NCBI GenBank assembly: GCA_020726505.1
Contig: JAHLEZ010000040.1
Span: 346,039-410,038 of the forward strand
Reading direction: 5' to 3'
DNA: 64,000 nucleotides
Source of the DNA: Leptodontidium sp. MPI-SDFR-AT-0119
Taxonomy: Eukaryota; Ascomycota; Leotiomycetes; Helotiales; Leptodontidiaceae
The notes beneath the pieces are model-generated. The model was not told the origin of the DNA, ran no database searches, and saw nothing but the letters and a program-made list of their open reading frames with translations. This document shows, piece after piece, positions 36,812 to 46,699 of the stretch. Each line of letters starts with the position of its first letter. The stretch's first letter is position 1. Both the position numbers and the translations under genes were made by a program.

Positions 36812-39095
36812 TCGACTATGTCTTGATTAATAGCGAAGGGTTTAAAAGTAGGATCCATAACTAAGAAGCCTTAGCGGATTTACTAGATGGGAGAGAAGGG
36901 TCGATATTAAAAAGCTTAGGTTCTTTAGTAATACGAACTATACTAGTCTTTTCTTAGTTTAAGATTATACCTATTATATTTACGAAGTTAGTAATAACCG
37001 CCTAATCCTTAATAATAATCTTATAAGAGGAAAACTAGATTTAAAAATCGTTATGCATTTGGTAAAGCTGGGCTTTACTAGTGTACTAGTTTATAATATA
37101 GTCTAAGGAAAATAAAATAGCTTCGCCATAGATTGTAGAAAGTGCATGGGAACCTAGAATACCCCGTTTACGTAGCCTAGGTACGACGTTTGGATTATCG
37201 GCTGCGAATTTGAGTAATGCTTCGAGGAACTTACGGAAGAACCCAAGCCATTTGTCTAATAATCTGAAAAAAAGATAATACGAAAGCGATTATAGAGTAA
37301 GGTAGTAATGAACTAAAAGATTAAAACTCGAAGCGCAAGGGAGCAAAGTCTTTATGCAAACGAGTATTGGTAAGAACTTTTGTGGAAAGGAGATGCAAAA
37401 GAAACTGCTTAATAGCTATGGGTATGTTCGGTCTGTTGGTGATATTAATATCAAATTTATCGCTCCTATGCTTCCGATGGGGTCCTGAATTGGGCATTCC
37501 GTTGTGAGATATCACGCCGAATCCTTGTTGCTGCTGTGCAGCCGAAAAATTGTCTTGCTCTTGCTGTGCCATGTGGAGTCTCCTTTTGTTTTGCTGCTCC
37601 AAGACCGTTAGCTGCATCTAATAATCTTGAGCAGCATGGCCCTGAGTCTGCTGTAGTTGAGCCTGTTGTTGTGCATGGACTTGTTGCTGTTGATACTGTG
37701 ATCCGAGAATTTTGCTGCTGCTGCATCTGCTGCATCTGTGGGAGTCCTATAGATGCAGCCGTTGATTTTTGTCGCTTCACTGGGTGCTCATAATTGGCCT
37801 CCTCTTCGCCTTCTTGTGCGTTGTTCTCTTCGTAGGTCGAATCTTGAAGCTGGGACATGAAGAAGATGGATTTGTAAATACTCTAACGCTTGGCTTGCAT
37901 ACTACATTTCTTTATTTAGGCTCCTAAAAAGTATTCTGTCCTTTTCCTATTCTTTAGTAAGATCGGAGGTCTTAGTAATGCCCAAGCGCCGTTAAAGTTT
38001 GAGAAGTTAATGAATGCTTCTTTGAAGAAGATGTATTATTTTACTTCGACGTATTGTAGGAATATTGTGTAAAGTAGCTCTTCGTCTATGTAGACTGGTG
38101 GGAGTTAGTCATCTGGCTGAACGAAAGTGAGGAGTAAAAGAGTAACTGAAATGGCCCTAATCAGACTTATTGCGATATAAACCCGTCACCTGTCTTCGCT
38201 GCTTTATCAAGACTTCATCGTCCCAAGACCACTATAAAAGAAATCAGCACATTTCTTGCAAGATCCAACTCGAGCATCTCAGATTCTCGCCCATACATCC
38301 AACTCCATATCAAATTCCAGGATCGCAGCAAAGATACGACAATAGGCACATACCTCTGATGCATCGGCAATGCGCATGTTCAGTACGTTTGCAATTTCAG
38401 CCAAAATGATAGGATTACCCAAGAAGTCCTTCAGCGCTTCTCGCTTCTCATTACTTAGCAGAACAGACGCAATTAGTCCGCCAATGGTCCACCGAAGCAC
38501 TAGCTCATTGAATTAATACGGCGCCGAAAGTGTAGCTTTAAATGTCTCGACCTTCTTATAGAGCTACTTCAACGCCATGAATTCCTATTTGTTATTACTT
38601 GTTTCTCTAAAAAAAAATTATGAAGGTATTTGGTAATAGCCATTTGATCCGTTTTAAATAGCTCAAAAACAAACTTCTCCTATACAATGCGAGATTAGTC
38701 TCATGCAATTAACTTAAGTTTCTCGAACCCCTCTGAAGTTTCCGAGATGTTATTTAGAGATAATGATTTTTTTGCCCTTAGCTACTCTATAACTAGCTCG
38801 CCGTATAGAGTAGTATATTAGTATTTTAAAAACTGCATATTAAGTTTTTTTTATAAGCGTGTCTTCCTAGTTCTGTAATAACTTAAGAGAAATAAAGAAT
38901 CGTACTTCGCTTGGTCGAGAAAGCGTTCGAGGTTCTTGAGCAAGACTTCGAGCTTGGGGTTGTTAATGCTGCCGGATACGATTCGGCCTGCATTACCTCG
39001 ACAGTCTCTACGCTTTCTCGGAGCAGTTTTAATGAAGAAACATTTCTTGACACCGTCAATAAGAATAGCAAGTCACTGCTTTTAGTCTGTCTCAT
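36812..39095 (-). pseudogene. rvt: rvt-like cellular reverse transcriptase, 5' part
   Basis: Upstream part of the gene continued at 13540-14356. On the minus strand, an N-terminal region with 'NPKLEVLLKNLERFLDQA' (near 38960-38905) and 'FEKLKLIAWDQSR' leads to 'VLRWTIGGLIASVLLSNEKR' near 38445-38500, then 'ADVLNMR'-like 'ANVLNMRIADAS'. Next is 'EELLYTIFLQYVEVK' near 38020-38070. A Gln-rich segment at 37330-37858 contains 'LEQQNKRRLHMAQQEQD', which I take as the large insertion loop between reverse-transcriptase motifs 2 and 3 described for rvt. Then come 'KQFLLHLLST', 'WLGFFRKFLEA' and 'RKRGILGSHALS', and a catalytic-position box reading MHND (37047-37058; one Asp of the usual pair is Asn). 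Frameshifts occur in the polyGln tract (about 37730), near 37270 and near 36870. The start codon is uncertain. Rvt is a domesticated polymerase, not a transposon. Confidence 0.85.
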
Positions 39096-41584
39096 TTTAA
39101 GTTAAAAGGAGTAAGAAGGATTTATTTTCTTTAAAAATAAATCATTTCTTTAAAAGCTTGGTAAGCTTGGTGATTGCAATTGACTAAAGTGTTTCGAAGA
39201 ACACTGTAAAAGCTATACATAACTTGTTAATTGGTAGGTAGGAAGTGGGTGGGATAATGGAAGTGTGATTTTAAGGTGGTACAAAGTGGAATTCAAAAAG
39301 ACAATGATAGGAGAGGATGAGGATGTGCAATATCTGATGAGAATCCAACTTCCCTACGATGGGGGATGGCTAATTTATAAACAAATATGCAGGCTCCAAT
39401 TACTACTCACGTATGTCTCGTATTTGCCTTGCCTCATGTTTTTGGTTCGCAAGGCGGCGAGAAGGCGGCAGGGTTGGTAGCAGGAACGAGGTCGGAAATC
39501 AATCATGTGACCATTCTAAAGAACAAAAACATGTAACATGGAACAGCCCAAAGCTTGAGACATGATTTGAGGGATTTAAACGAACAAATGATGATGGACA
39601 CAAATTCTGATTGGGCCAAAGATGTGTTGAATAGAAGACCGAAACTTTCCGGCACACGTCAAGGCCATGCAACTTCCCAAAATGCAATAAGAAAGTCGAA
39701 ACGCTATAGTAATTATGAGGTTTCATTGAGCTTAACTGATTTTTGTACCATGTCTCTTAATCCATTTGGTGATGCAAGAATACTGGTATTGGGCCAAGTA
39801 ACTTACAGTATCGTGCCAGTTCTTCGCTCCAACCCCAACATATTCAGTCTCCTACCGAGATACCGTACTTCCTTCAGCGACGTTGAGTCCTCGCAAAATT
39901 TGACGTGCCATGCGGGCTTCTGACATACATGTCGAATAAAAGCTAGTCAAATCACATAACTCCTGATTGACCCTTGTCGTAGCCCTACAGGCAAGGATGG
40001 CGTGTAAACGAAGCTGCTTCCGAAGTTGCATCCAAGGTCGGTATCCGACTTTCGAAAAGTAAATCGATTTAGATGCATATAATGGCTTTTTAGAACAACT
40101 AGTGTAGGTCTGGTGAGGTCGGCGGTAGCTACTGCTATCGTGAAGTGGCTGCCTTGCATATGGCATGGCGTCGCCCCGAGCAGCCAGTATGCAAGGCGGC
40201 AATGCGATTCGGATCGGTGTGACAGCAGACATTTTTAAGGGAGTCTTCTGCTTCATCTTCGCGAGATGAGTGGTGAGGCACACTTCCATTCGCTTGTGGA
40301 TTCGATGCAGGAGTCTTCGATATCAAGTGTTCCAACGTCGCTTGAACAACGGAACTCTTACGCTAGATCCACCTTGCGACGGTTTAGACTTTCGAAATAG
40401 GTTGGTTTCTATCAGCTCCAATCTTGACGAGAGACAAAAAGCCTATCTATATTTGTCGAGTTAGCATATATCTTTTAGTACTCCAGCAAAGATTGGATAG
40501 TTTCGAGCAGGCTTGAACGTTCGAGGGCAACGAACGGGAGATTGTAATTAGAACCGAATAGAAGTCAACATACTGCTACGATTATGCCTGACAAGGCAAG
40601 CAAAACAATGATGAAAGTCTCCATCGCGAGGGACAGGGTACAGTGACGAGGATATTGCCGTTGAGCTGTGCAAGTGCGTGAAGAGTAAACAAAGCTTTTG
40701 CAAACGAGGGTATCGAAAACGACAAGTAATAGCAGGAACAGCAAGCACAACTCAATTCAAACGAGTGTAAATTTCTGCAGAATGAATAAATTGTGCAAGT
40801 GGGAATGCGCGAATGTAAGTACTCTACAAACAGAAGCGGGAGTAACGGAAGCGTTTAACTCCATGACTAACAGGGGCCAACTCCCGTCATCGGTCTATTT
40901 GCAACCTTCGATACGGCGTATTGAACATCGATAAAGTCGCACCAAACAACGGGAGATTAACAACACGAGAATATTGCTATTTTGCGGTGTCAACAGCTCG
41001 CAATAGCCCGTTCTCCTGCGTCATCAATATCTTGATTCTGCCGCACGGATTTATGAGATACGCAGAGCCACTAGCTAGGTAAGGTTGAAGTGAAATGAAT
41101 GCAAGAAGTGGGGCAAAACTACCTCCCATTATAATGACCAACCACTGAGAGACTGTATCCTAGTTATTTCAGTGGTAAGAGTTGGGGCCACAGCTCTCCG
41201 CACATCTTAAGCGAGAACATCAAAAAATATTGTGTTTTCTAAATTTTATAACTTTTTTAATATATTTTAGAGTAGTCTTAAATTAAGTCTAGTATTAAGC
41301 AAATAGTAATTAATGGCTTTCTATTAAATAGTTTTTAATAATCCAAAGATAAAGTATTAATAGTAATATTTTTGTGTAAAGAGTCGAAAATTGTCGAATT
41401 ATACTTTATTTAAATATTATTATTTTGATAAAACATTAAAACATTTTAGTTCTTTGAAATGTATTCAAAATTTCAAATAAATCTTTAATATATATTTTGT
41501 TTTTATATTAAAACATTCGTTCGTTACTGTCTTATAGAGGTTTAAAAAAGATAGAAGTACGTATTTTTACTCACTAAGCCTACC
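39096..41584. other. Unique-looking region without a supported gene
   Basis: About 2.5 kb of host-like composition (no RIP stops, CpA present) up to about 41220, then A+T-rich to 41584. Open frames exist: 145 codons on the minus strand at 39852-40289, 122 codons on the plus strand at 39555-39923 overlapping it, and a 61-codon hydrophobic-ended frame on the minus strand at 40565-40750. None gives a family signature, and several overlap in opposite strands, so I call no gene. It may hold the promoter of rvt at its left edge. Confidence 0.4.
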
Positions 41585-41589
41585 TCAAG

Positions 41590-41752
41590 TGTGACGACTG
41601 GCGCTGGTACAGCGGCTCTCACGTGCCGTCTCACGTGCCTCAGGCCGCTACCCCCCTATTCTGTGTATATAACCTCTCGCAGAACCCTTCAGGTTCTGTA
41701 CCTTAATATTCTAAGCACTTGAACCACTGCTTTTGCCCTGCCGCTCGTCACA
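41590..41752. repeat. Solo LTR (163 bp)
   Basis: Begins TGTGACGACTGGCG, ends GCTCGTCACA, and is flanked by a perfect target duplication TCAAG (41585-41589, 41753-41757). No internal region is attached. The ends resemble the G1-G3 family LTR termini but the body differs, so it is another Gypsy family. Little sign of RIP. Confidence 0.85.
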
Positions 41753-41756
41753 TCAA

Positions 41757-41996
41757 GGCTTACACTTAGCTTACTTTATAGCTCACACCTAGCCTACCCT
41801 AAGGCTCATAATTAACTTACTCTATAACTCACACTTAACTTACCTTATAGCTTACATCTAACCTACCCTGTGGCTCACACCTAACTTACCTTATGGCTCA
41901 CACCTAGCCTACCCTAAGGCTTATAGTCAGCCTACCCTAAGGCCTACACTTAGCTTACCCTGAGGCTCACAATTAACTTACCCTATGGCTTACACT
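41757..41996. repeat. 23-bp minisatellite, about 10 units
   Basis: Degenerate tandem units of exactly 23 bp, for example GGCTCACACCTAGCCTACCC plus TAA. Ten full units run from 41757 to 41986, plus a partial unit up to the next LTR. One more degenerate unit is visible left of the solo LTR (ACTCACTAAGCCTACCTCAAG region, 41570-41589), so the LTR landed within the array. Confidence 0.85.
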
Positions 41997-42298
41997 TGTT
42001 ACGGCTGGCCAAAGGTTAATACGGCGAGTTGACTCAAACTTTGTATTTAGACCTAAGGCTACGCTTAAAATCGAGAAGAAAAGACAAGAAGGAAAGGAAA
42101 GCTCTTTGTAAGGGAGGGCTTAAGTATATATATATAAAGGACCCTCCTAATGTGGCCTAGCGTAGTCGAGTGCTATTTACGTTAATATGTCGTAGGCTCG
42201 TTACTTAATCTTCCCTATTAGGCTTAGCGCCGTCGCATAGCTAGCGATGCTATAAGCCCGTGTCGGTTAGAATATAAGGCGTATTATAGGTCGTAATA
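41997..42298 (-). repeat. 3' LTR of the second Gypsy family
   Basis: 302 bp, TG...(C)A ends (TGTTACG / CGTAATA). It abuts the 23-bp array on its left and the polypurine-tract complement on its right. Confidence 0.8.
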
Positions 42299-42309
42299 TT
42301 ACCCCCCCC

Positions 42310-43750
42310 CTCTGAAAAAACTACGTTTACGCAGTTGTAGCTATAATTATATCGTCCTCGAGGTTATTATAGTCGTTAATACTAGCGTTATAAGCCTTTA
42401 GCCACTTAGGGAAAGCTCTTAGCGGGCCTTTAGTATTCGAATGCTTTAGGTGAAACCTCTTAATTATATACGAAGCTATTATAGTATCCAAGTATAAGTA
42501 TTACTTTAGGTCTTCGTTAGTACCTAGCTACTTAATACAATAAAATAGCTTGTTTCGTATAACCTTAAAGCCAAGGATGCCTTTAATTTCCTATTTATTT
42601 TGCTTAAGTAATAGTTGAATAAGTGCCGGCGTAGCTTTAGCTTATCCCGGTAGGGGGTTATCGACGTACTTGCGGAGCGAGTGCAAGTCAAAGATAAGGT
42701 AAATTAACTAGTCCTTTAGTAGCTTTACTCTTTAGATTTCTCCTTCCTTAGCGATTACTTTAATTAGGCCGTATTACTTATTAAACAGCTTCTTTGAGGA
42801 TTAGTCGACGTTCTAGTTTTAAGTGTCGATTAATATTAAGTCGCTAACGTTTTAATCGACGGCGCGTCGCCCACGGTTCGCTAGTTATTTTATTTTCTTT
42901 TACTAGTTTTTTAGGGACAATTATACGACTTTTATAACCTTCTTTATTTATAAGGCTACTTATAAAGCTTCCTCGCGGTTAAGCTTCTCTATTATTGTAG
43001 CCGGCGGCTTTGGGTTAACTAAATCTTAAGAAATCCTTAGCTTCCCGCCGTTAAGTAATTAGAAAAGAAATAAGCGGCTTAGGGACTTGTGTAGTAACGT
43101 TAGTTAAGTAATATTTATAATTAGTAAAAGGTCGCTTTAATTATCTTGGTAATAGTAGTAGAAGGGACGGAGCCACTATTTAATATATTAGTTTATTACT
43201 TTTATTTAGTCGTCGACGTTTGGATTATACGCCGTAGTTAACTTTACCTTAATCCCGAGGATACGATAATACTTCTTCTAAAAGAAGAAGACGAACTAAG
43301 GTCCTCGATCCGAGATAATAAAGTCCGGTATATTAAAGTATCGGGTCTAATAAACGAGGAAGAGAGTAGCTATGCTCTTCGTGGTAATTGTATTATTATA
43401 AGGTATCGAGACTGGCTTCTTAAATAAGTGGTCAATAATAATCATAACGAAGTTATAATCGTGCTTGTTTAATAGTAGCTTTATAAAATCTATCGTAAGG
43501 TGTTAGTACGGCTAAGTAGGGATTAGTAGGGGGTATAGGAAACTAGGAGTCTTATCTCTTTTAGCCTTTTATTAGGAGTAACTGTAATTTATTACGTATT
43601 AAGTTACGTTTGTAAAGAGGCTATTTTAATAGTATTTACGGCTTAGTAACGCCTTTATCTTCCTAATCCCCGCGTGTACTATTAATAGCTAAGAGTGCAT
43701 ATGACGGATAAGTGTCGTGCGAAGCTCTAGCGGCTCTAAGGGCACTTCTA
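42310..43750 (-). pseudogene. Gypsy integrase and chromodomain-like tail remnant (second family)
   Basis: On the minus strand the integrase core reads 'HLFKKPVSIPYN', then 'IPDFIISDRGPQF' near 43290-43325 (second catalytic Asp retained) and 'ILGIKVKLTTAYNP' near 43210-43260. The region after it continues as the integrase C-terminal domain (near 42700-42860) and a chromodomain-like tail (42400-42560, 'KGPLRAFPKWLKAYN'). In-frame TAG/TAA codons replace Gln and Trp. Only the last part of pol is present. Confidence 0.85.
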
Positions 43751-43760
43751 GGCGTCCTTA

Positions 43761-44039
43761 TATCAGCAAAAAAAAACTCGGCGGCCTATAGGCCATTCCG
43801 CGTCCTGCGCCAGCGGCGCTAGCCGTCCGCTATTTAGCGAGATTGGCGGACGGTCTATCACTTTAATTAGTAAACGGCCGCCGTTTAAGTCGTGCGCATT
43901 TATTCCTTCTAGCCCCCTTTTCCCTTATAAGTCACGAATAATAATTATATTAAGCCCACTTTTATCTATTAAATATAATATAATATATATTCTTATTCTT
44001 AATACTAATGCCTAAAGGTCTCGAATAAAATAAAATAAT
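43761..44039. other. Junction segment with a G+C-rich hairpin
   Basis: After the Gypsy breakpoint and an A9 run, a local G+C-rich patch contains CCGTCCGC (43823-43830) and its reverse complement GCGGACGG (43846-43853), an 8-bp stem with a 15-base loop. The remainder is A+T-rich. No coding frame. Confidence 0.45.
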
Positions 44040-44274
44040 TAAAGCCCCGTTACTAAAGCCGTCTTACTAAAATCACTTTATTAAAGTGGTTCTACTAAAG
44101 TCTCTTACTTCTTATAAAGCGGCCTCGCTAAAGTCGCCTTACTAAAATTATACCGCTAAAGTGGCCCTGCTAAAGTCGTCTTACTTCCTACAAAGCGGCC
44201 TCGTTAAAGTCGCCTTACTAAAATTACTTTACTAAAGTGGCCTTACAAAAGTCCCTTTATTAAAGCCGGCTTAT
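44040..44274. repeat. 14-bp minisatellite with a higher-order repeat
   Basis: Tandem 14-bp units such as TAAAGTCGCCTTAC, TAAAGTGGCCCTGC and TAAAATTACTTTAC. A longer block of about five units containing ACTTC.TA.AAAGCGGCCTCG occurs twice (near 44107 and 44186), so the array was extended by duplication of a multi-unit segment. Confidence 0.85.
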
Positions 44275-44479
44275 TAAATAAATATTTCTCTTTGATAATA
44301 CTCCTATTTTAATTAATAATACTATTTTTATATTAAATTAGGTTTAATACACCTATAGTCTTTGAATTATTAGAAAGATCCTAAACTATTAATACTTAAA
44401 GTAATTATAAGTAAGTAGCCTTTTATATTTTAATATCTACTTCTTTTCCAAAATTAAATAAACTCAGTTGATTTATTCT

Positions 44480-45900
44480 TATGTAACTAAGAATAGTAGA
44501 TCTCTATCTTGTCTATTAACTCTAGTATAATAATCAAGTAATCTTATAGCCTTATGAAAATCTTCCTTATTCTTCATGATCTTTATTACACCCGGCCTAC
44601 TTAGTAATTTATACTTTAAAAATAATTCATTTAGTATCTTATCCCCCTTATTAGTATTAATAACATAATTAGGATTCGTGTTTATAAGTATCGCACAAAA
44701 AATCGTTTAACTAAGATGTTTAGCGCGAATATCGTTACTCTCTATTTAACTCGCTTTTAACCTTATAAGTATAGTTACCCTTATCGTAATCCTATTCTCC
44801 TCTAAAAAATTTTCGTTAGCCTAACGAACTATAATATTTTGTTAAAATAATACGATTGTTAACATAATCTTATATATTTTTTTTACTAACTTATTTATAT
44901 ACTTAGTTATTTGATTTACTATTAATACTTTTCTTAACATCTATAATCTTTTAATACTCTTCTTACTTTATGTGTTTTGCTTTTCGGCTATGTCCTTAGG
45001 TCTAGTGGCTACTGTGCTTATTATTATACTATACTTCTTAAGCGTAAGGTCAATTGTTATCTTTGCTTTTCCTATCTTTTTCACTCGCTTAAGTTTATAT
45101 ATAATACTATTCGGCTTATTACGGATCTTTCGTGAAGGTGTTTACGCGCCGTGCTTAGGTATATTATCTCGTGGCGTCCTAACTTTAGGCACTAACTTCG
45201 ATGTGGATATTTTTATTATACTATTATTAGGTTACGCGAGTTTATCTTTCTTAAAATGGATGTTCCTCTGCTTCACTTCTTCTTGTAACACCTTTTTCTT
45301 AATAGTCTTATTACTAGCCCCTTTCTTTTTAGTTATATCTCGTCTTCGTGCCTTTTGTTTCTACAAGTTATTACATTGACGAGTATATGTTAACAGACAT
45401 TTCAAAGCCTAAGTAATCTTACTTTTAAACTAAGTATTATTATCTTATATTCAGATTAACTTGGCTAATATCCCCCTTATTTCTTCTAACTCGTTTTAAG
45501 TTAAATGAGTTCTTGTTTTTATATCCTTTGCTTCTTACTAAGTATCGTAAGCTTTGGTTCGTAAGTTTATTAACGCTTTGTTGTTGATATTTAAGATAGT
45601 ATAAATCGCCTAGTTTAAGTCCGCTTATAGCCTCCTTATATTAGCCTTAAGAGTCGCCTAAGTCTGAAATTACAGATTTTATTCGTTAATAAACTAAGTC
45701 TCTTGTAATATCTTATCCTTCTCGGGGAAGTTCGTGAATTCTTTTGGCTAAATTAAGAGGTTTATTTTTAATATTCCTATTTTATATTAATTTATGCTTT
45801 TTAATATTAGGAACCACGATCTTACTTACAGCCACACCTAATAATCTAATTCCCTAGGTATTCTTCTTAATCGTGGTTGTCTTAAGACTAAAAAACGAAA
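44480..45900 (-). pseudogene. Basic protein gene of subtelomeric module, copy 1
   Basis: Read on the minus strand there is a charged, Lys/Arg-rich, mostly alpha-helical frame interrupted by TAG/TAA codons. Recognisable blocks: 'HLTQNELEEIRGILAKLI' (near 45430-45490), 'KVLQEEVKQRNIHFKKDKLA' (about 45230-45290), 'IRAKHLS' (about 44715-44735) and near the C-terminus 'KEDFHKAIRLLDYYTRV' followed by 'QDRDLLFLV' (44490-44570). The last two blocks recur in copy 2. The composition suggests a DNA-binding or coiled-coil protein, but I do not recognise a family. It is divergent from the SNF2-like gene to its right. The 135-codon hydrophobic plus-strand frame at 44972-45379 is its antisense shadow. Confidence 0.5.
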
Positions 45901-46699
45901 GTTGTTTCTCGAGGCTATTTGCTTATAAGTAGTCCAAGGGCTACTATGTGTTAAAAGATCCTAGCCTGTAAATTTGCGGGTTACGTATTAAGGTAATTGC
46001 TAGACCAAGTATATCACTTAATATTAAATAAACTTGCAGTAAATTCCTTTAAAGTCGTAAATTAAAACCAAAATTAAGGCCGCTTAATCATTATAAAGAG
46101 AGAATAAAAGTTTAAAATCGCGAAGGCTTCTTAAATTACTCGCTATTAGTGGCGCACTAATCACTAGTTACTCTTACTAAGAAAAGCAGCCCCTTAGACT
46201 CCTTTTTTCTAAGTCGTTTTTCCTAAAGTCGGCCTTCTTATTTATTAAAAGCGCTTACTTTTATTAGCCCCGCAATTTAAAGTAGCTTGCTATTCCTACT
46301 ATTCGGCTTCTTTCCTAGTAATTAGCCTTATCTCCCTAAATAACTTAAATAAAAACATCGCGTGTAAATTAACCTTAATTAGTTACTATAATTAACTTTC
46401 TCTTCTCCGAAACTACGTGATTTCCTTTGCGAATACTAAACGCCACCTTATCTTTAGCTTTTACGTGTCGCGATAAGCGTATCGAGTTCAGTTCTACTTA
46501 AAGCGACGCCTCCCTCTTTAAAAACCACGTTAACCCCTTTTTAATAACCGCCGTAGACTAAAACTAAGTTATAATTAGTAATCACAGAGGACATAATACT
46601 TAAAGTTTGTAGTCTTATCGAAATTACTAAAGTAGTAGTATACCTAATAAGTCGTGCGTGCTCCCCTATAACTCCTAATTAAGTCTAATATTTAGTAGA

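Larger units (their letters stand above)
41997..43760 (-). mobile_element. Truncated Ty3/Gypsy element, second family
   Basis: Minus-strand element with a 302-bp 3' LTR at 41997-42298 (TGTTACGGCTGGCC to GTCGTAATA, the RIP form of CGTAACA), a polypurine-tract complement (CCCCCCCCCTCTG) and an internal region up to about 43760. There the match to Gypsy sequence stops, with no 5' LTR, so only about the 3' quarter remains. The LTR differs from that of G1-G3. Confidence 0.85.

Noticed and set aside
39555..40750. Candidate genes on both strands in the unique region
   Set aside because: The frames overlap in opposite strands, have no motifs and are of the length expected by chance for this composition.
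41757..41996. ACCCTAA words in the 23-bp array as interstitial telomere sequence
   Set aside because: The unit is 23 bp with CCTAGCCTACCCTAA-like composition and most units lack CCCTAA. Spacing does not fit a 6-bp telomere repeat.
44972..45379. 135-codon plus-strand frame encoding a very hydrophobic protein, resembling a multi-pass membrane protein
   Set aside because: It is the exact antisense of the Lys/Arg-rich minus-strand frame of the module gene. Antisense of Lys/Glu-rich codons gives Phe/Leu-rich translations, and copy 2 does not keep the frame.
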